Origin: Diprion similis
Taxonomy: Eukaryota > Arthropoda > Insecta > Hymenoptera > Diprionidae
Reading direction: 5' to 3'
Length of the DNA stretch: 64,000 bases
NCBI RefSeq assembly: GCF_021155765.1
Contig: NC_060106.1
Span: 12,178,031 to 12,242,030 of the forward strand
In this document: positions 1-12,800 of the stretch, piece by piece
Position numbering within the stretch: the first letter of the stretch is position 1
Layout: the number at the start of each line of letters is the position of its first letter
The notes under the pieces: model-generated
Database searches by the model: none
Told to the model about the DNA's origin: nothing
What the model saw: only the letters and a program-made list of their open reading frames with translations
Position numbers and translations under genes: made by a program

Positions 1-105
1 AACCTGTTGAGTGTTGAAAATTATTTTAGCAATTGAACTACTTTTCATCGATTAATAAAGCCAAAGCAAATTTCTGAAGCCGAACAATTTTATAAAGTTA
101 CTTAC

Positions 106-506
106 AAGACCATAAAATGCTAAATATATTGGACTGCTAGTTGCACGCAACTTAAGCCTTGCTCTATTAAATCGTGCAGCAATAAATATAAGAAATATCA
201 AATTTGGAATGAGTATTACAACATCCCATATTCTCACTCTGAAAATAAAACGTTGCATTAGTGATAAATTTAGAGTTTTGTGGGTTATGTTGGCTCTTGA
301 AGGCTTATTGTCATAAAACTCTTTTGATTTATCATTTAAAAATACTTAACAAGTTACCTGGAATCAGCAATTTCCTTGTATAAAATCAATTTGCAAAAGT
401 AATCTTCTTCTTCCATTGCCAAACTGATGTTTGGATCTATCGTAGTGCCAAGTAATCGACGAAAGTGTACCTCAGACACAGTTTCCAATTCTACGTTACC
501 ATACAT
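106..506 (-). CDS. TPRA1: TPRA1-like seven-transmembrane protein, 5' coding exons (partial)
   Basis: Two coding exons are visible and the gene continues past the left edge. Exon 1 (358-506) starts at the ATG at 506 and ends in a GTAACT donor with two bases left over. Exon 2 (106-238) follows a TTTTCAG acceptor and ends at a GTAAGT donor. Joined, they give an acidic extracellular N-terminus, then SRVRIWDVVILIPNLIF, a first membrane helix, and the loop RARLKLRATSSPIYLAFYGL. From established knowledge, this matches the conserved start of TPRA1 (GPR175, transmembrane protein adipocyte-associated 1), which has the same order: SRVR-W-D, a helix, then R-TSSPI. TPRA1 is an orphan multipass protein linked to Hedgehog signalling in vertebrates. 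The rest of the receptor is not in the window. It is divergent from UFSP1. Confidence 0.8.
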
Positions 507-1414
507 GGTTTTATCACACAGTGAATGTCTTTATACAAGTTTTAGGCATAACAGTTTTCCATTGAATACATAGGCGGAATTCTGAAAGTCAAAACGAATT
601 GCTTACTTGATGCGTGATAAATTTGAAAATATACTGTTCCAATCACAATTTAAGCAGCTTAATGAGTCATCTGATAAGTTCATGTTGAGAATGATGTAAA
701 CTTTACATTGTAAAGTATGCACACAGTAACGAAGAATATACCTAGGAATTTTAGAATAATTATTATATTTATGCAGGGGAAATTTTTTGCTAACAAACAA
801 TGCGACTGTAAAATTTAACGTGGCAAATCAATTCTTTGGATAAATTTAACCACAGAACAAAGAAGGTTTAAAATACTGCGTAGAAGTTTGCATAGACTCA
901 GAGTATAAACATAACCTTCTTAAGATCCCATGATAAGCATTGCGTTCGAAAGGTTCGATATAATTGATGAACGGAAATTAATTTAGGTAGAAAACGAATA
1001 ACGGATAGGTGAAAGGTATCTTTTGATAAGTAAAGTAAACGCTGACCCGAATATAGATAGAGATGCAAAATTTTTCGAGCTGTCAAACTCTTTTTCAATC
1101 GTTAGAGAAAAGATGTAGTTGCATAATGTGTTTACCGTAATGAAATTATTTTCTAATCAACTTACGGATTACATGATTCCCGGTAGCATCATAACTATGG
1201 AGAAATGTACTCTCCGTGACGAGGCTGAGCAAAGATTTCGACTTATTGTGGTGTCGTCGAGTGTTTTCAACCTTGGGCCAAATGCTCAATGCCCATTTTG
1301 TTCCCCGTAGCAGACTACACCATTCAATGTCGACTTTTCAGGTTCTGGACGATTCAACGAGCCGTGAATTATTCGCCAAGCGAAGTAACCCCATACCGTG
1401 TACTTTGCAGCGAG

Positions 1415-1423
1415 TATAAAAAG
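1415..1423 (+). promoter_or_regulatory. Candidate TATA box upstream of UFSP1
   Basis: TATAAAAAG lies on the plus strand, followed by GC-rich sequence. A start site about 30 bp downstream, near 1446, would give UFSP1 a leader of about 260 nt. This is seen as sequence only; no start site can be mapped from the window, and a chance match in an AT-rich genome is possible. Confidence 0.35.
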
Positions 1424-1502
1424 CGCGATACTTGTTTTCCGAGTAGTCATTACATCTCGAACGAGGAAATCATTCGCGAGATAGGACAGATACTATAACA
1501 AC

Positions 1503-1649
1503 ATGGCTATCGGTTCGTTGATTCGTGAGTCGTGACGTCGTGACGCACTTAACGCTGGCACTCGACACTGTCAGTGTCAGGTGACGCTGGATCACGCTGA
1601 TCAGCTCATAAACATGGCAGCTCGGTTTTCAAATTACCCGGAGAGATAA
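1503..1649 (+). promoter_or_regulatory. Two upstream ORFs in the probable UFSP1 leader
   Basis: The ATG at 1503 (context AACATGGC) opens an 11-codon frame ending TGA. The ATG at 1614 (again AACATGGC) opens a 12-codon frame ending TAA at about 1649. Both have good initiation contexts and end before the main ATG at 1708. If transcription starts near the TATA-like element, both would sit in the leader and could reduce or regulate translation of UFSP1. Confidence 0.4.
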
Positions 1650-1707
1650 CAGGCAATTCTTTCACGTTTCACCGCTGGTCCAGTGTGTACCATTCGCAAT
1701 AATTGAA

Positions 1708-3268
1708 ATGGCTGGCGATTATTCGAAGAATTTATTGAAGAACGTGCATTTAGGTTTGTCGCAACCAGCAAACGGTCAAAGTTTTTTGGTCACAAGAGAA
1801 TACGAATACTGGCATTACGGCTGCGATGGCGTAAACGACAGGGTAAACATTTTTAATCAAGTTATCGCATACGAGTTGCTCATGATACACTATTATTCAA
1901 TAACCCTATCGAACGCGGTACAACCATCATGCGTACAACCATGAGTTTCTGATTCCCCTATGTTTACACGAATACTTCCAGCCAAAGCTCCCATATTGCA
2001 ACGTTAACAAATTCCCGACACGCTATTGGCTAAGTTCATCTGAATCGACCAATGGGATCGTGTGTACATATTTTACAAACTTACACTGGTCAATTGCCAT
2101 TGTCTGCAATACTTCACTATATATTTGTATTTTACACCAATAATTATTGATATACAATTACGTAAAATAACCAGATTTTTACTTACATTGAAATGATGGT
2201 CTTGCAATTCCCTGTGTGACTTGAAAGTCCTTACTGCCTATTTTCCAAATGAATTTGTAATTGCGTGAATAAAATTTAGATGTTTGAGTCTGTCGTTTAT
2301 TCATACATGATTTCAACAGTTGTTAAATTTCATGTAAGATATGCACAGAAAATACGTTTTTCATATCTTTGTCCTCGTAATACAATTGTAAACAAGAAAA
2401 AAAGTTACTGTTAGTCTTGAGCTACAGATTTATAGTCCATTTACGAAATATCTAAATATATGAGAAGTACTTTACTCAACTGCACTGCACTAATATGTCT
2501 ACCTGGAGTTCCAAGACCTGACTGAAACAGTCTGGTTAGCAGAGATTGCTACGCTTGGCGAAGCATGAATCCTCATAAAAGTAGCGTAACATTGAATTAA
2601 TGTAACGTAATCAAATTATTATTATTCAGGGATGGGGTTGCGGATACAGAACTTTGCAAACTATCATCTCATGGATTGTAAGGAATTTGGAAACTGCTAA
2701 GCCTGTTCCAAGCTTGAGGGAAATCCAAGAGATTCTTATTAGCCTAGAAGACAAGCAGAGTTTTTTTCTTGGCTCACGAGAATGGATCGGCAGTTTTGAA
2801 GTGAGAACAAATTCTTTCTAACAAAGCTACCAATATCTTGAAAATTCTAATATTGTACAATTACATGTATTCCCCTGGATATTTTCAGTTGCTTCTTCAT
2901 TTTATTTCAAGGTCTGCCTCGTCATCGACCAGCGTTACGGAGTTCCCAGTAAAATTATACATGTACCCAGTGGTAAAGATTTAAAGAAGTATTCGGATGC
3001 TATAAAACATCACTTCATAGAATTTGGCAGTCCAATAATGATGGGTGGGGATAGAGACTGCTCTAGTAAGGGAATTATGGGTATACATTACGGTGCGAAG
3101 GAGATAAGTTTGCTCATCGTAGACCCGCACTTCGTGGGCAAAGCTAAAAATGCTGAGCAATTAGCCAATGACGGCTGGGTAAAATGGCAATCTCTGACAG
3201 ATTTTGTAGATAGTTCTTTTTACAATCTTTGTTTACCTCAAATAAAGTATAAATCTTTTAGTGAATAA
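1708..3268 (+). CDS. UFSP1: UFM1-specific protease 1 (UFSP1), complete, three exons
   Basis: Exons 1708-1842, 2630-2800 and 2912-3268 join in phase to give 220 aa, close to the roughly 217 aa of mammalian UFSP1 and lacking the long N-terminal domain of UFSP2. Visible motifs are [20 protein letters not shown] around the catalytic Cys49, and LLIVDPHF with Asp173 and His175 completing the triad of the peptidase C78 family. From family knowledge, the enzyme matures the UFM1 precursor and removes UFM1 from targets in the cytosol and at the ER surface. All introns are GT-AG. The stop codon TAA is embedded in an AATAAA hexamer at 3264-3269. Upstream of the ATG the frame stays open to a stop at 1609 and contains a CTG at 1675. 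Confidence 0.92.
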
Positions 3269-3269
3269 A
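3264..3269 (+). terminator. Poly(A) signal overlapping the UFSP1 stop codon
   Basis: AATAAA spans the TAA stop at 3266-3268, and another AATAAA lies inside the last codons at about 3240. An A-rich run follows at once. If used, the 3' UTR would be only a few tens of bases. Whether it is used is inference. Confidence 0.45.
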
Positions 3270-3699
3270 TCAAAAAAAAAACTTATTTTTTTTTCCTAAG
3301 ATAAAAGATGATAATGGAAGTCAGTTGTTTGCAGTAATGTTGTGTAATCACTTGTTCAATGTTACATTATCCTTATATTGACTACGAAATGAGCAAAATC
3401 AACAAATTCGAGTTGATGGATTTGCAGCATTTGAAAAGGAAAAAGCGTAAAGCTTTGCGCTCAGTTAATAACACAAGTTCGAAAACTGTTTAAAGAATAT
3501 TATGGCTTACTGATTCTAAGGAACTATGTGCGACATTTCTTCTTGCGGCTTAAATTGAACGGACAACTTACATGTGAAAATATCATACGTTATATTCTCT
3601 ACATGCATTTAGGTAAAAATAAATTTTCTTCGTCTCTGACATTTAATATCTGCATATGTCCGGACGACCTCCTATGAAGAAAATTAAATCACGATATTC
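3269..3699. other. Convergent 3' intergenic region, UFSP1 / DNAH10
   Basis: About 430 bp separate the two stop codons. No coding sequence is supported. On the minus strand an ATTAAA (plus-strand TTTAAT at 3642-3647) about 55 bp past the dynein stop is a candidate poly(A) signal for DNAH10. The rest is AT-rich with short A runs. Confidence 0.5.
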
Positions 3700-6600
3700 T
3701 CAATCTGAGTTCAGCAGTAGACACACACCCTGCAATACCCAATGCGAAATATGCTCTGTAGTTGCCAGGTCTGCTTCAAAGACCAAACCAACACCCATAG
3801 CATTGCGTCTGTTCGACGTCGTATATACTGGCGTTTTCAACGTGTTCTAAGTGAAACAAACATTCAGATATGTTTTGATTCCTCATCTTTTGTTCAAATG
3901 AGTGTGGATACTGTGTTGCCACTTTACCCACATGCTCAAAAATGCATAGTTGTTACTCAATTACACATATTTAGGAATTTACCTGCAATTTCAATCGATG
4001 AGCCTCTATGGGTATCACAGTGAGCACTGGCAATTCTTCAATCAGTACTTTGGGATGTGAACGTTTTAAACAATGTTCTTCTGAGTCCCAACACGCACCT
4101 TCTAGGTACAACCCTTGCACATAGCAGCCCTGAAAATAAGTCGTTAGCAATCAAAATTGGGTATAATCCAAACTAGTACAATACATCAGGCCTAACGAAT
4201 GATCTTACCTGATCTGGTCTCTCCTCTACTTCAGCAGCATCTCGAAAGTTGGAAACTGCTGTATAAGTTAGAGACCGATCTAATGGCCAAGCGTTTTTCC
4301 GACATGCCATTTGCACTAATGCTGCTAGGTATGTTTCGGGGATGTGCAAACCTGCCAGCCAAATAACGACTGGTTCGTTGCAGCCAGCCTGAAAGGCGTA
4401 AATGGTAAAATTAGATCAGTATGGATTTAATTGCAAAGAATGGTCGGATTTAATTGCAAATCTAAGCAGGAATTTGTGAGGCAAGGATTAATTTTAAACG
4501 AGCATACATCTTACCCATGTACTGTATTGCGATATTCTCTTTTCGAAATGATCCATCCATCCAGCTAAATTTTTATTTGTCGCTGGCGCCAGCCTCGTCC
4601 ATTCCACTGGTAGTAACCCATTGAAAAGTGCAATGGAAACACTGTCCAGCACTGCATCCATACCAATTTCACCGGCAATAGCCTGAGAACGAGAGTTAAG
4701 AGTAGTTTGGGAAGTAATGCGCTTTGGGTTTGCATGCGTATCTAAAAAACGACGTCACATCACCTTTCTGAGCTGTGTCAGCGTTGTTGTCATCATTCTT
4801 ATCAACTTATTGAATCTTTCGAGTTCCTGAAATAGTACTATTGCAGTCGGAGTTATGGCCAAACCGAAGTTTCGTTTCACTTTTATCATGTCATATTCTG
4901 GCGGCATTTTGACGAGAATATCCTTCGCCACATTATCGATGAAATCATCTCTACTGATGCCAGTACCACTTTCAGCTGTGAATAATCAAATAATCTCAAA
5001 TATTGCGCAGAACAAGATTTAACATTTCAAAATTGCTAAAAAAATATCATGCGAGTGTACTTGATAGACTTACACATTTTTACCAAGCAGGCTGTAAGGA
5101 GATCGCAGAATAGAATTGAAAATCACATTAAAACTCGTGTCCCGTGATCTTATTTTAGAAAATAAAAATGATTTGCTCCTAGAAACTCTCAACGATATTA
5201 AGAAATAATAGCTTTTGAGTCTAGTTACCTGTTTGAGGCTGCAATTCGATTAAATTTCTCCACATATCTCTGGTAGCTTGCGTGAAATATCCGATTTCAG
5301 CATTTGGATGTAACCCAAACACTTCCGGTGAATTGACCAACGGTAATTCTTCGATAAATTCCAAGTAATGATCTTTGTCGCCTTTGGAGGGTATCACGTA
5401 ATCAACTTCGCTATCATGGTAAAAGTGAAACGGTTGAAATGTGTCGAATAAGAAGTCACCGAAGTATTCGTCCATGTAGATCTTCACAACCCGTCGATCG
5501 TAATAGTCGATCACTCTGCCTCCGTACATCACCTAATCGCGATGATAAAGTTATTTTATGAGTTGAAGCGTTCGAAATTACAATTTCAATCATGGTTTTG
5601 TTACATTCATTAAATACAAACCTCGCCAATTAAATACTTCAAACTGTTCCATGGTATTCTACTCTCCTTCTTACTTAATATTTTGCTCAAATAAGTGTCT
5701 AGTATGATTGTGCACACGTTGAAATCCGATTCGTTGAAATCGTAATTTATGTTCCAGCCTATTTTGTCGTATTTTCGTCTTTCCTGGAAAATAAATTAAT
5801 AATTAATATGCCCAATTTATACCCTGTCGGTTTGCTAAATCAATCCTGGGATTCGAAGTAGCATTTATTGAACTATCGACTACCGGTAAAAGCATTCAAT
5901 TCACCTGAACTACGGCATGAAAGAACGCTAGCACGTAAATCAAGTCTTTGTAGATATGATGGCCACATACATCCAGGGCGTGATGATGCATTTTCAAATA
6001 TGTATTTCGTAGATTTAGCTTCAAGCCATTGGGCGGTTCGGTAACAACTGAAACGTTGAATGACCTTTTAAATTTGCTAGATGCTTTGAAATTATACAGA
6101 ATTATACATTCACCAAAAAAGAAGTTACAGTTTCGAATGGCGATTAGTGCTCACCAATTTCGAAAAGAAAAATCCTGCAACTATACATAATTGCTTACCT
6201 TTCAGTGACTGTTGTAAAATTCCAATTGGGAAACCCGGTGTTGGATCTGTCGTAAGCCAAAGTCGAAAATCTGGATGCGGCTTACGTATATTTTCTAAAT
6301 GTTTTTCCAAATCCCTCATAAAGCTAAGAAGCAAGTGGCAGTTCTGCAGCATTAACCACTGTCCTCTCGCCACAGCAGTTTGCAAAAACTCCACTGCACC
6401 CTGAAAAGAAGTTTCACTGTGCTCGTATCATTCCAAATTGCTTGACGGTTAAATTTCGAATTTAATCATTCATGCCTTAGTAGCCAGAAGTTATGTAATA
6501 TTTCATTATCAAACTTAATACAAACCTTCTCCTGTCCTTGTCCAAGTGATAAGTACCTAAATTTGCCACCACCACAGCCATACCTTTCGGCCAATTTCAT

Positions 6601-6864
6601 TAACTCCGAGGTAGGGTCGGATCCAGGGCTTAAGATAAACACAACGGGCATGGTGGCTGTGCTTTGCTCAAATATTCGATCAAAACTGACATTCGGTGGT
6701 GTTATATACTCCTCGCCCATAATTTCGCTGATGTAATTGATAACACCGCGAAAAACCCGATCTATGCGAAAGCAGCGAATCAACATAAGCTTTTCAAATG
6801 GTCTTAAGGTCGACGAATATCCACATGGAAATTCCATAGATTCCGGATTATCCGAATCAAACCA
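3700..6864 (-). other. DNAH10: DNAH10 AAA6 and C-terminal domain exons
   Basis: Ten exons. Landmarks in order are [103 protein letters not shown], and the final exon (3700-3846) encoding [20 protein letters not shown] and ending LLLNSD. The C-terminal beta-barrel domain is complete, so the motor is full length. Confidence 0.93.
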
Positions 6865-9800
6865 CTGTGGACCGAAAACGAGAATGAAAATACCGGTGGA
6901 TAATTCGTATTGAATCTTGATCGTTTCATTCCTCCATGGACATTAATTACCTGCTTCCATTCGCTGGTTCTAGTCGTAATTTGATTTGGCGTTTCACCAA
7001 ACACCTCGGGAAAATCAGCGGCGAGCTTGAGAACATCCTCCCAACCGGAAGCGGGTAACCACTTTGCTGGATTTGGTACGGGAGACTTTTCCAAGGACAC
7101 GTTACCCTTGATAAAGAAATCAAGTTCCGCCTGACTGATCTTGTCGATGCTTTGCTGTATACGCGTAGTGATTTGAAAAGAGTACAACAATTTGTGCTTT
7201 TCAAATATTCCCACGCACCCATATTCGTAAACATTTTTTGTTAGCATAATGATGATATTTTTTAGCCGCTTGGCGAGCGCAGGATCAGGAATAGCTTTTT
7301 TCAACGAATGTATGAACACTTCTAAGTAACTGATCAGCGAATATTGATACATAGAATTAACAGCCGCCATATCTGCAAGGACGAAGAATAGAATTGCGCC
7401 TCTTTTAGCAACTGGACGATATCCTTCCCGCAGTTTGTTGATATCGATAGTCGTCAACTCTGCCAAGTGTAACTTTGCCATCACTTCGCCAGCGCTGGAT
7501 TTTGTATTCTCTAAGGTCTGGACCAGGTCCATATTGTCCAGCATGTTACCCTGGTTGGTAGCAATTTCCCGCAACAAACTATCTTCCAATTGCTGCAGGA
7601 GATTTTTATTTTCACTGGTTTCTGCGATCAGTGTTTCTCGTTGTTCCTCGATGTCAGGGCGCTCGGTTCTCACGACGACGGAAAGCAGCTGATCTTCCAG
7701 ACCCTTTTTAAAATAACGATGTTTCAAAAAGATTCCCTAATCTCTTTCAAGTCATTGCTTGTATCTATACTCACCGACAAAGTCACCATGTAATTGATGA
7801 CCATAGCCTTCGCATAGATGGCTGGATTTAACACGGGGTTAGGAATTTTCGTTGTTAAATACAGTCTGAACCTGGGATCATAGTCTACTTCCTTGTCTCC
7901 GAGTTCGATGAAGGTTCGCCCTTGTACATCTGTCGAGAAGAAAGATCAATTGTTGTAAGACGCATGTGTAAATGGGTTTCTGCAGATCATAGTTAAACAA
8001 ATATTACTTCTTATATTCTTCATTAGCACGTTGTCGAGAACCGGATCTATGTAGTCCACGTCTTGGAACAAAATTGGAAATCCATACATGATGGCCATTT
8101 CAACTTGCTTGATGAAGTCTGCATCGTTAAACGTAACTATTTTCAAATTGTTCTTCCCCTCCTTCTTTTTCACCCAGTTTAGCGCTTGCTGTTGGGGATC
8201 TATGCAGAGCGGGAATCGCGATGCCCGCGTTGTGAGTATACCATTCTGAACGGACAGTTCGTCAGGGGGAAGTCCTTGCGAATTCCAACTGAAGCACGGA
8301 AATGATTATTGCACAACGTGTCGCTGCAACAAGATAGTTTTCCCAAAAATAAATTCACTTCTAATTTGCCTTCTAAAGAATAGTACCGTACCTACTGATC
8401 TCAACGTCGTTGCTCAGTTGTGAGTCTATTTTGTATGGTTGCGTTAAGGGTATATCTTTTTCTAAGATACTGCCCTGCCAATCCTTGTATACCATCTGTA
8501 TTCTAAACTCGAAAGAGAATGGCCCACTGTACGAGAGGAAACTGGCTGAGAGAAGACAGTTGCCAATGATTTTTTCTAACTCGTCGCGTAAATTTTCCAG
8601 GTCTTTTTGCCATCTGACATTTTCAGAAGACAATCCGCTAATTAGTTTGTCAGCTGCAAGCAGCCGTCTCTGGAGGATATCCGTTTCTTCTTGGAGCCTT
8701 TGTCTTTCCACCATTGCGACATCGTACTTTGTATTTAATTCTTCCAATTGCTTTTCTATTCGCTTCAATTCCTTCTCCTCTTTTTCTAAGGCTTTTCGCG
8801 CCTTTTCCGCTTCTGCTTCCAACATTTGGACTTTTTCGATCTTAGGCTTTACCTGTATGAATATTTAGAATTACAGGTTTCGATCACATTTACGACAATA
8901 TTCGCTTGAATTCACGGTATACGAACCTCTTTATATATGGCACAATACTCCAACACAGCGAGGACAAATTTGTACAGACCGTAACCAGCTTTGCTGATAG
9001 TTTTCATCTGCTCCATTTTATTTGACTTCTTAAGGTGTTGCTTGACCAACTGCTGTTGCTTCGCGGTAATCAAGTCACAATTCATTTCCTGCAAAGTTCG
9101 CAAAAAACTGGGATCGCTCATCATTCCTTTAGCACCTTTCCACGAAATTTCCTTAACTCCCCTAATTATTGCAACGGCTTCACAAACTACTTGCACAGGT
9201 TCTGGAGGCGTTGCGAATGACCTGGACAAAGGAAATTGGTTCTGATCAATTAATAAAACAATATGTCAATACACGTGAAGAGCTTGAAGCCTGCTCACCT
9301 GATTTCAGTGATATCTGATTTATCTAAATCCGCTAGCGCTAATCTTGCAGCATCCAAAACTGGTTGAGCCTCGCTTAAAACTTCCTTTGCCTCCGCAGTT
9401 TCTTTGGCAATAAGTTTATTTTGCTCCTCGATTTCCGCTCGCTTTTCTATCCCTAAACTCTTCTTTACCATCGCTATATCGGTACTTTCACCAATCGACG
9501 ACAGTAGTTGCTCACAATTTTTCGTTTGCTCCGCAACTTTTACACGTTGCACAGCAAGAATTGCGTTCAAAGACGCCAACGTTTCAGAAGCTTCGGCGAT
9601 CTTGGTTAGTCCTGTGAACAAATAATGACTAAGTACTAAATAAATGCTCAGATTTCAACGTTAACAGGCCCTCTTGAGATGACTCAAAACTTACCTCCAG
9701 ATAAACGGTTGCATTGACCCATAATGTACTCTTTCTTCTCGCCCAACAAATTCAAGTAGGTATTTATAAAGTCGAGGTAATGTTTCGGCGTAACGTAATT

Positions 9801-12800
9801 TCTTCTTCTTAGTTTGGTTAAAAATTCGGCGGTATATTGTCCGATTGACATGTGAACGTGTACGACATGTTGCACGATCAAGTCTCTGTAGGTTTCGGGA
9901 ATTTTTGGATTCTAAAAAAATAATTAACTTTCAATACTTTCACATCATGAGCGGGTCCGTTATGACTCACGTCTCTAAGAACCACGTTGGCCACGGCATA
10001 CAAAGCCTGTTCAGGCCAAGGAAACAGCCAATCTATGGTTGTACTGTTAACGAGTCCAGGGTAACTCCTGCAGCGTCCACGAAGAATATCCCCAGCTGGA
10101 CTCATCGACAAGGCCAAGCGCAAATTTGCTATGCTCGTGGAAATAAAGTATGACCAAACGGATTCTCTGTCGAAATGAAAGTATTGTAGTTGTCATTAAA
10201 TGTTGTCATCGGCGTCGAATTCGCGGGATTCACCTGGTTATACTGTATCCAGCTTCGTTAGCTACATTCCTACAGGTGTTGACGATCGCATCTTTTTCCT
10301 CGTCAGTGAACAGAGCCGGGACAACTCCTGTCATTAAAATGTTATTCACTAGTTCTAAAAAGCTCTCATCTGTCACATGTTGGGCGGTGAACAGAAACAC
10401 CACTTTTTTATTTTCAACTCCGGCTATGTTGTACATCTTCTTCATGTCCTCTCGAAAACTTGTCTCATTATATCCACGGTTTAACGTGATTTCGAATATT
10501 TCGCAACCAGCAGCGAACGACGCCAGCCGAATTATACTCTGCTTACCACTTCCACCAATTCCGATTACTAAAACATGACCTCGATGCATTCGCAAGGCTC
10601 GATGCACTCGAGTTAGGTGCTCTAGCGCGTCGTTAAACAGAACCATGCGAATTGGCATGTTTTGCGAATTGTAATCTTCCAGTATCTATAGAGCACCAGA
10701 ATACAGAGTTTGTTTTTATGACCCAGTTTGACGTTGGAGTTCCTTCAATGATCTAACGATTAAATACTACCTCCATGAAAAGACTGTATATTGCTTCGTA
10801 ATCGAGTAAATCTTCGTAGTATCTGGGCTCGTCTTCGTTGCAGGCATTTCTATAATCGCCGAATAAAAGTGGATTTCGTAAAGCGTAGTCAATCACGTCT
10901 GGTGCTTCTTCGAAATTCGCCTTAATTTCTGATTCAATATGATCACACATCAACTCTTGATCCTGTTATGAATATACAAAAAAACCTCATCACTTCCCCG
11001 AATGTTGGTTACACGTGGAATCCAAATATTGAGGAAGTCTTACCGCCGCATTAATCAATCGATCGCAAATGACCCTGTAGAATTCGTTTCTCCAAACTCT
11101 AACGAAATGCATTGCAGATGTGTACAGCGTTGGGTGAGTCAATAACAACCCAGAAACAATTCTAGATAAGTCACGTAGGTTGAAAATGTAGTGAAACTTT
11201 GATGGTGTCGGTGGTAATTCGACGATGACCATCTAAAAATTAGCATCATTCCGTTCAGTCAGTATACGCGGTGCTCTGAATAATTAATTTTTGGCTCATC
11301 TTACCCGGTAGAGATTCAACGTGATATCGATCAACGTATTTCCTGTTGCTCTGACTTCGTCGGGAAATATTTCCAAGTGCCCGTTCAAGATGCTCGAATA
11401 AATATGAGTCAGTGTTGCATCGGATGGGAACGTCACGTTGTAAACCGAAAACATTGAGATGAATCGTGGATCTACTTCATTTCTACCGCCCCCCGCTTTT
11501 CCCATGGCGGCTAAGTAGCCTAGAAATTGCGTTGGTGAAGTTAGCGGACATTAAGCGTAAATGAAATGATCACCACAAATGTGGACTTACATATGTCTCT
11601 GAGAACCTTCCAATTCAGATCTTTTCCACGATCGTAAAGACCACCTCTTTCGAACAAGAGCTTGAGGAGAGCAATAGGCTGCTGGGTCCCGTACGTATCG
11701 ACAAAAGGCATGTTCATATCATCGATAAAGACGATCAATTTTTTTCCTGGTGGAGGCCCATATACGTCTTTAGTGCGCTTTTCCACGGCGGATTCTATGA
11801 TTCTTTGTACGTCCATTGAAGTGGTTCTCGATGAAAAGTTGATCAACAATTGATTCTGTTGAAAAGTTTACAAGTGGAAAAGAAATTCTAATTGCGATTG
11901 CAAGAAGCAAAGCATAATCTTCCAGCTATTTTATTACGCCCAACTTACGAATTTATCACTGTCTAATCCCCTCAAAAATTCTTGTATTATAGCGGTTTTT
12001 GAAGTGCCAGTTTCCCCGACTAAAACGACGGGTCTTTTCAGGCCATTCATCATCTTAACAAACCAAGTCGTTCTCAGAGTATCAATCGTTGGAACTAATA
12101 TCTCACTGAAATTCTTTTGTCTGTCGTGAATGTAATTAGGTACTAGCCATTTCCACGGTTTCCAAATACGATTCTCAATGTCCAGTACGTATTCAAACAG
12201 GGAACGATAGAATACAGGTATGTACCCTGTGCAAAGGAATCCGTAAGCCAAAAAGTAAGTGATGTTGCATAAAACCAAAATGAAATTGTTCCAGTCTTAC
12301 TGCAAGTGGCCGGTTTTTCGGATGTGTCGTCGGTCAGCATCATCCCTGATATTTTTTTCACGTATTCGTCGTAAACCAGCCTACTGTCAACTATTAATGA
12401 AGCACCGAACGAACAGTAACATGACTGAATATAAATTGCCTCTAGTAACTCATCCCGGTGTGCCAAGTGAGCAGCTCGTTCTTCCTCCTCTTCAGCGTTT
12501 GATGTTTCCATGGATGGTTTGAAAGAAAACTCATCTTCTTCTTTAGTAGGAGCCAAACCATCGACCATATAACACAATTGCGTAACCTAAACGATATCAG
12601 AATTTAAAAAAAAGTCAAAAAGTTTGTGTCGTTATAATATATTACGTGAATGACCGTGACGAAGGCACTTGCCGCTTACCATATTGAGCCCGGTTTGAGG
12701 TATGATCATCTTCAGCGGGACAACTTGCTGCATGTCCATTATTCCGTCTATTATGAGCCTAAGTGACCCGTGAACATATTTTTCACACATGGCAGCGAAG

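Larger units (their letters stand above)
507..1707. other. Divergent intergenic region between TPRA1 (-) and UFSP1 (+)
   Basis: No gene is supported here. The right half (about 1400-1707) is richer in GC and holds the probable UFSP1 leader: a TATA-like element at 1415, a CRE-like TGACGTC near 1540, a short perfect inverted repeat (GACACTG-T-CAGTGTC) near 1563, and two short upstream ORFs at 1503 and 1614. The left half is AT-rich and would contain the TPRA1 5' leader. Short open frames at 1119-1498 overlap each other in different frames and have no splice or family support. Confidence 0.6.

Noticed and set aside
1119-1498. Three overlapping plus-strand frames upstream of UFSP1
   Set aside because: They overlap in different frames across a probable promoter with a TATA-like element, and none has homology or splice support.
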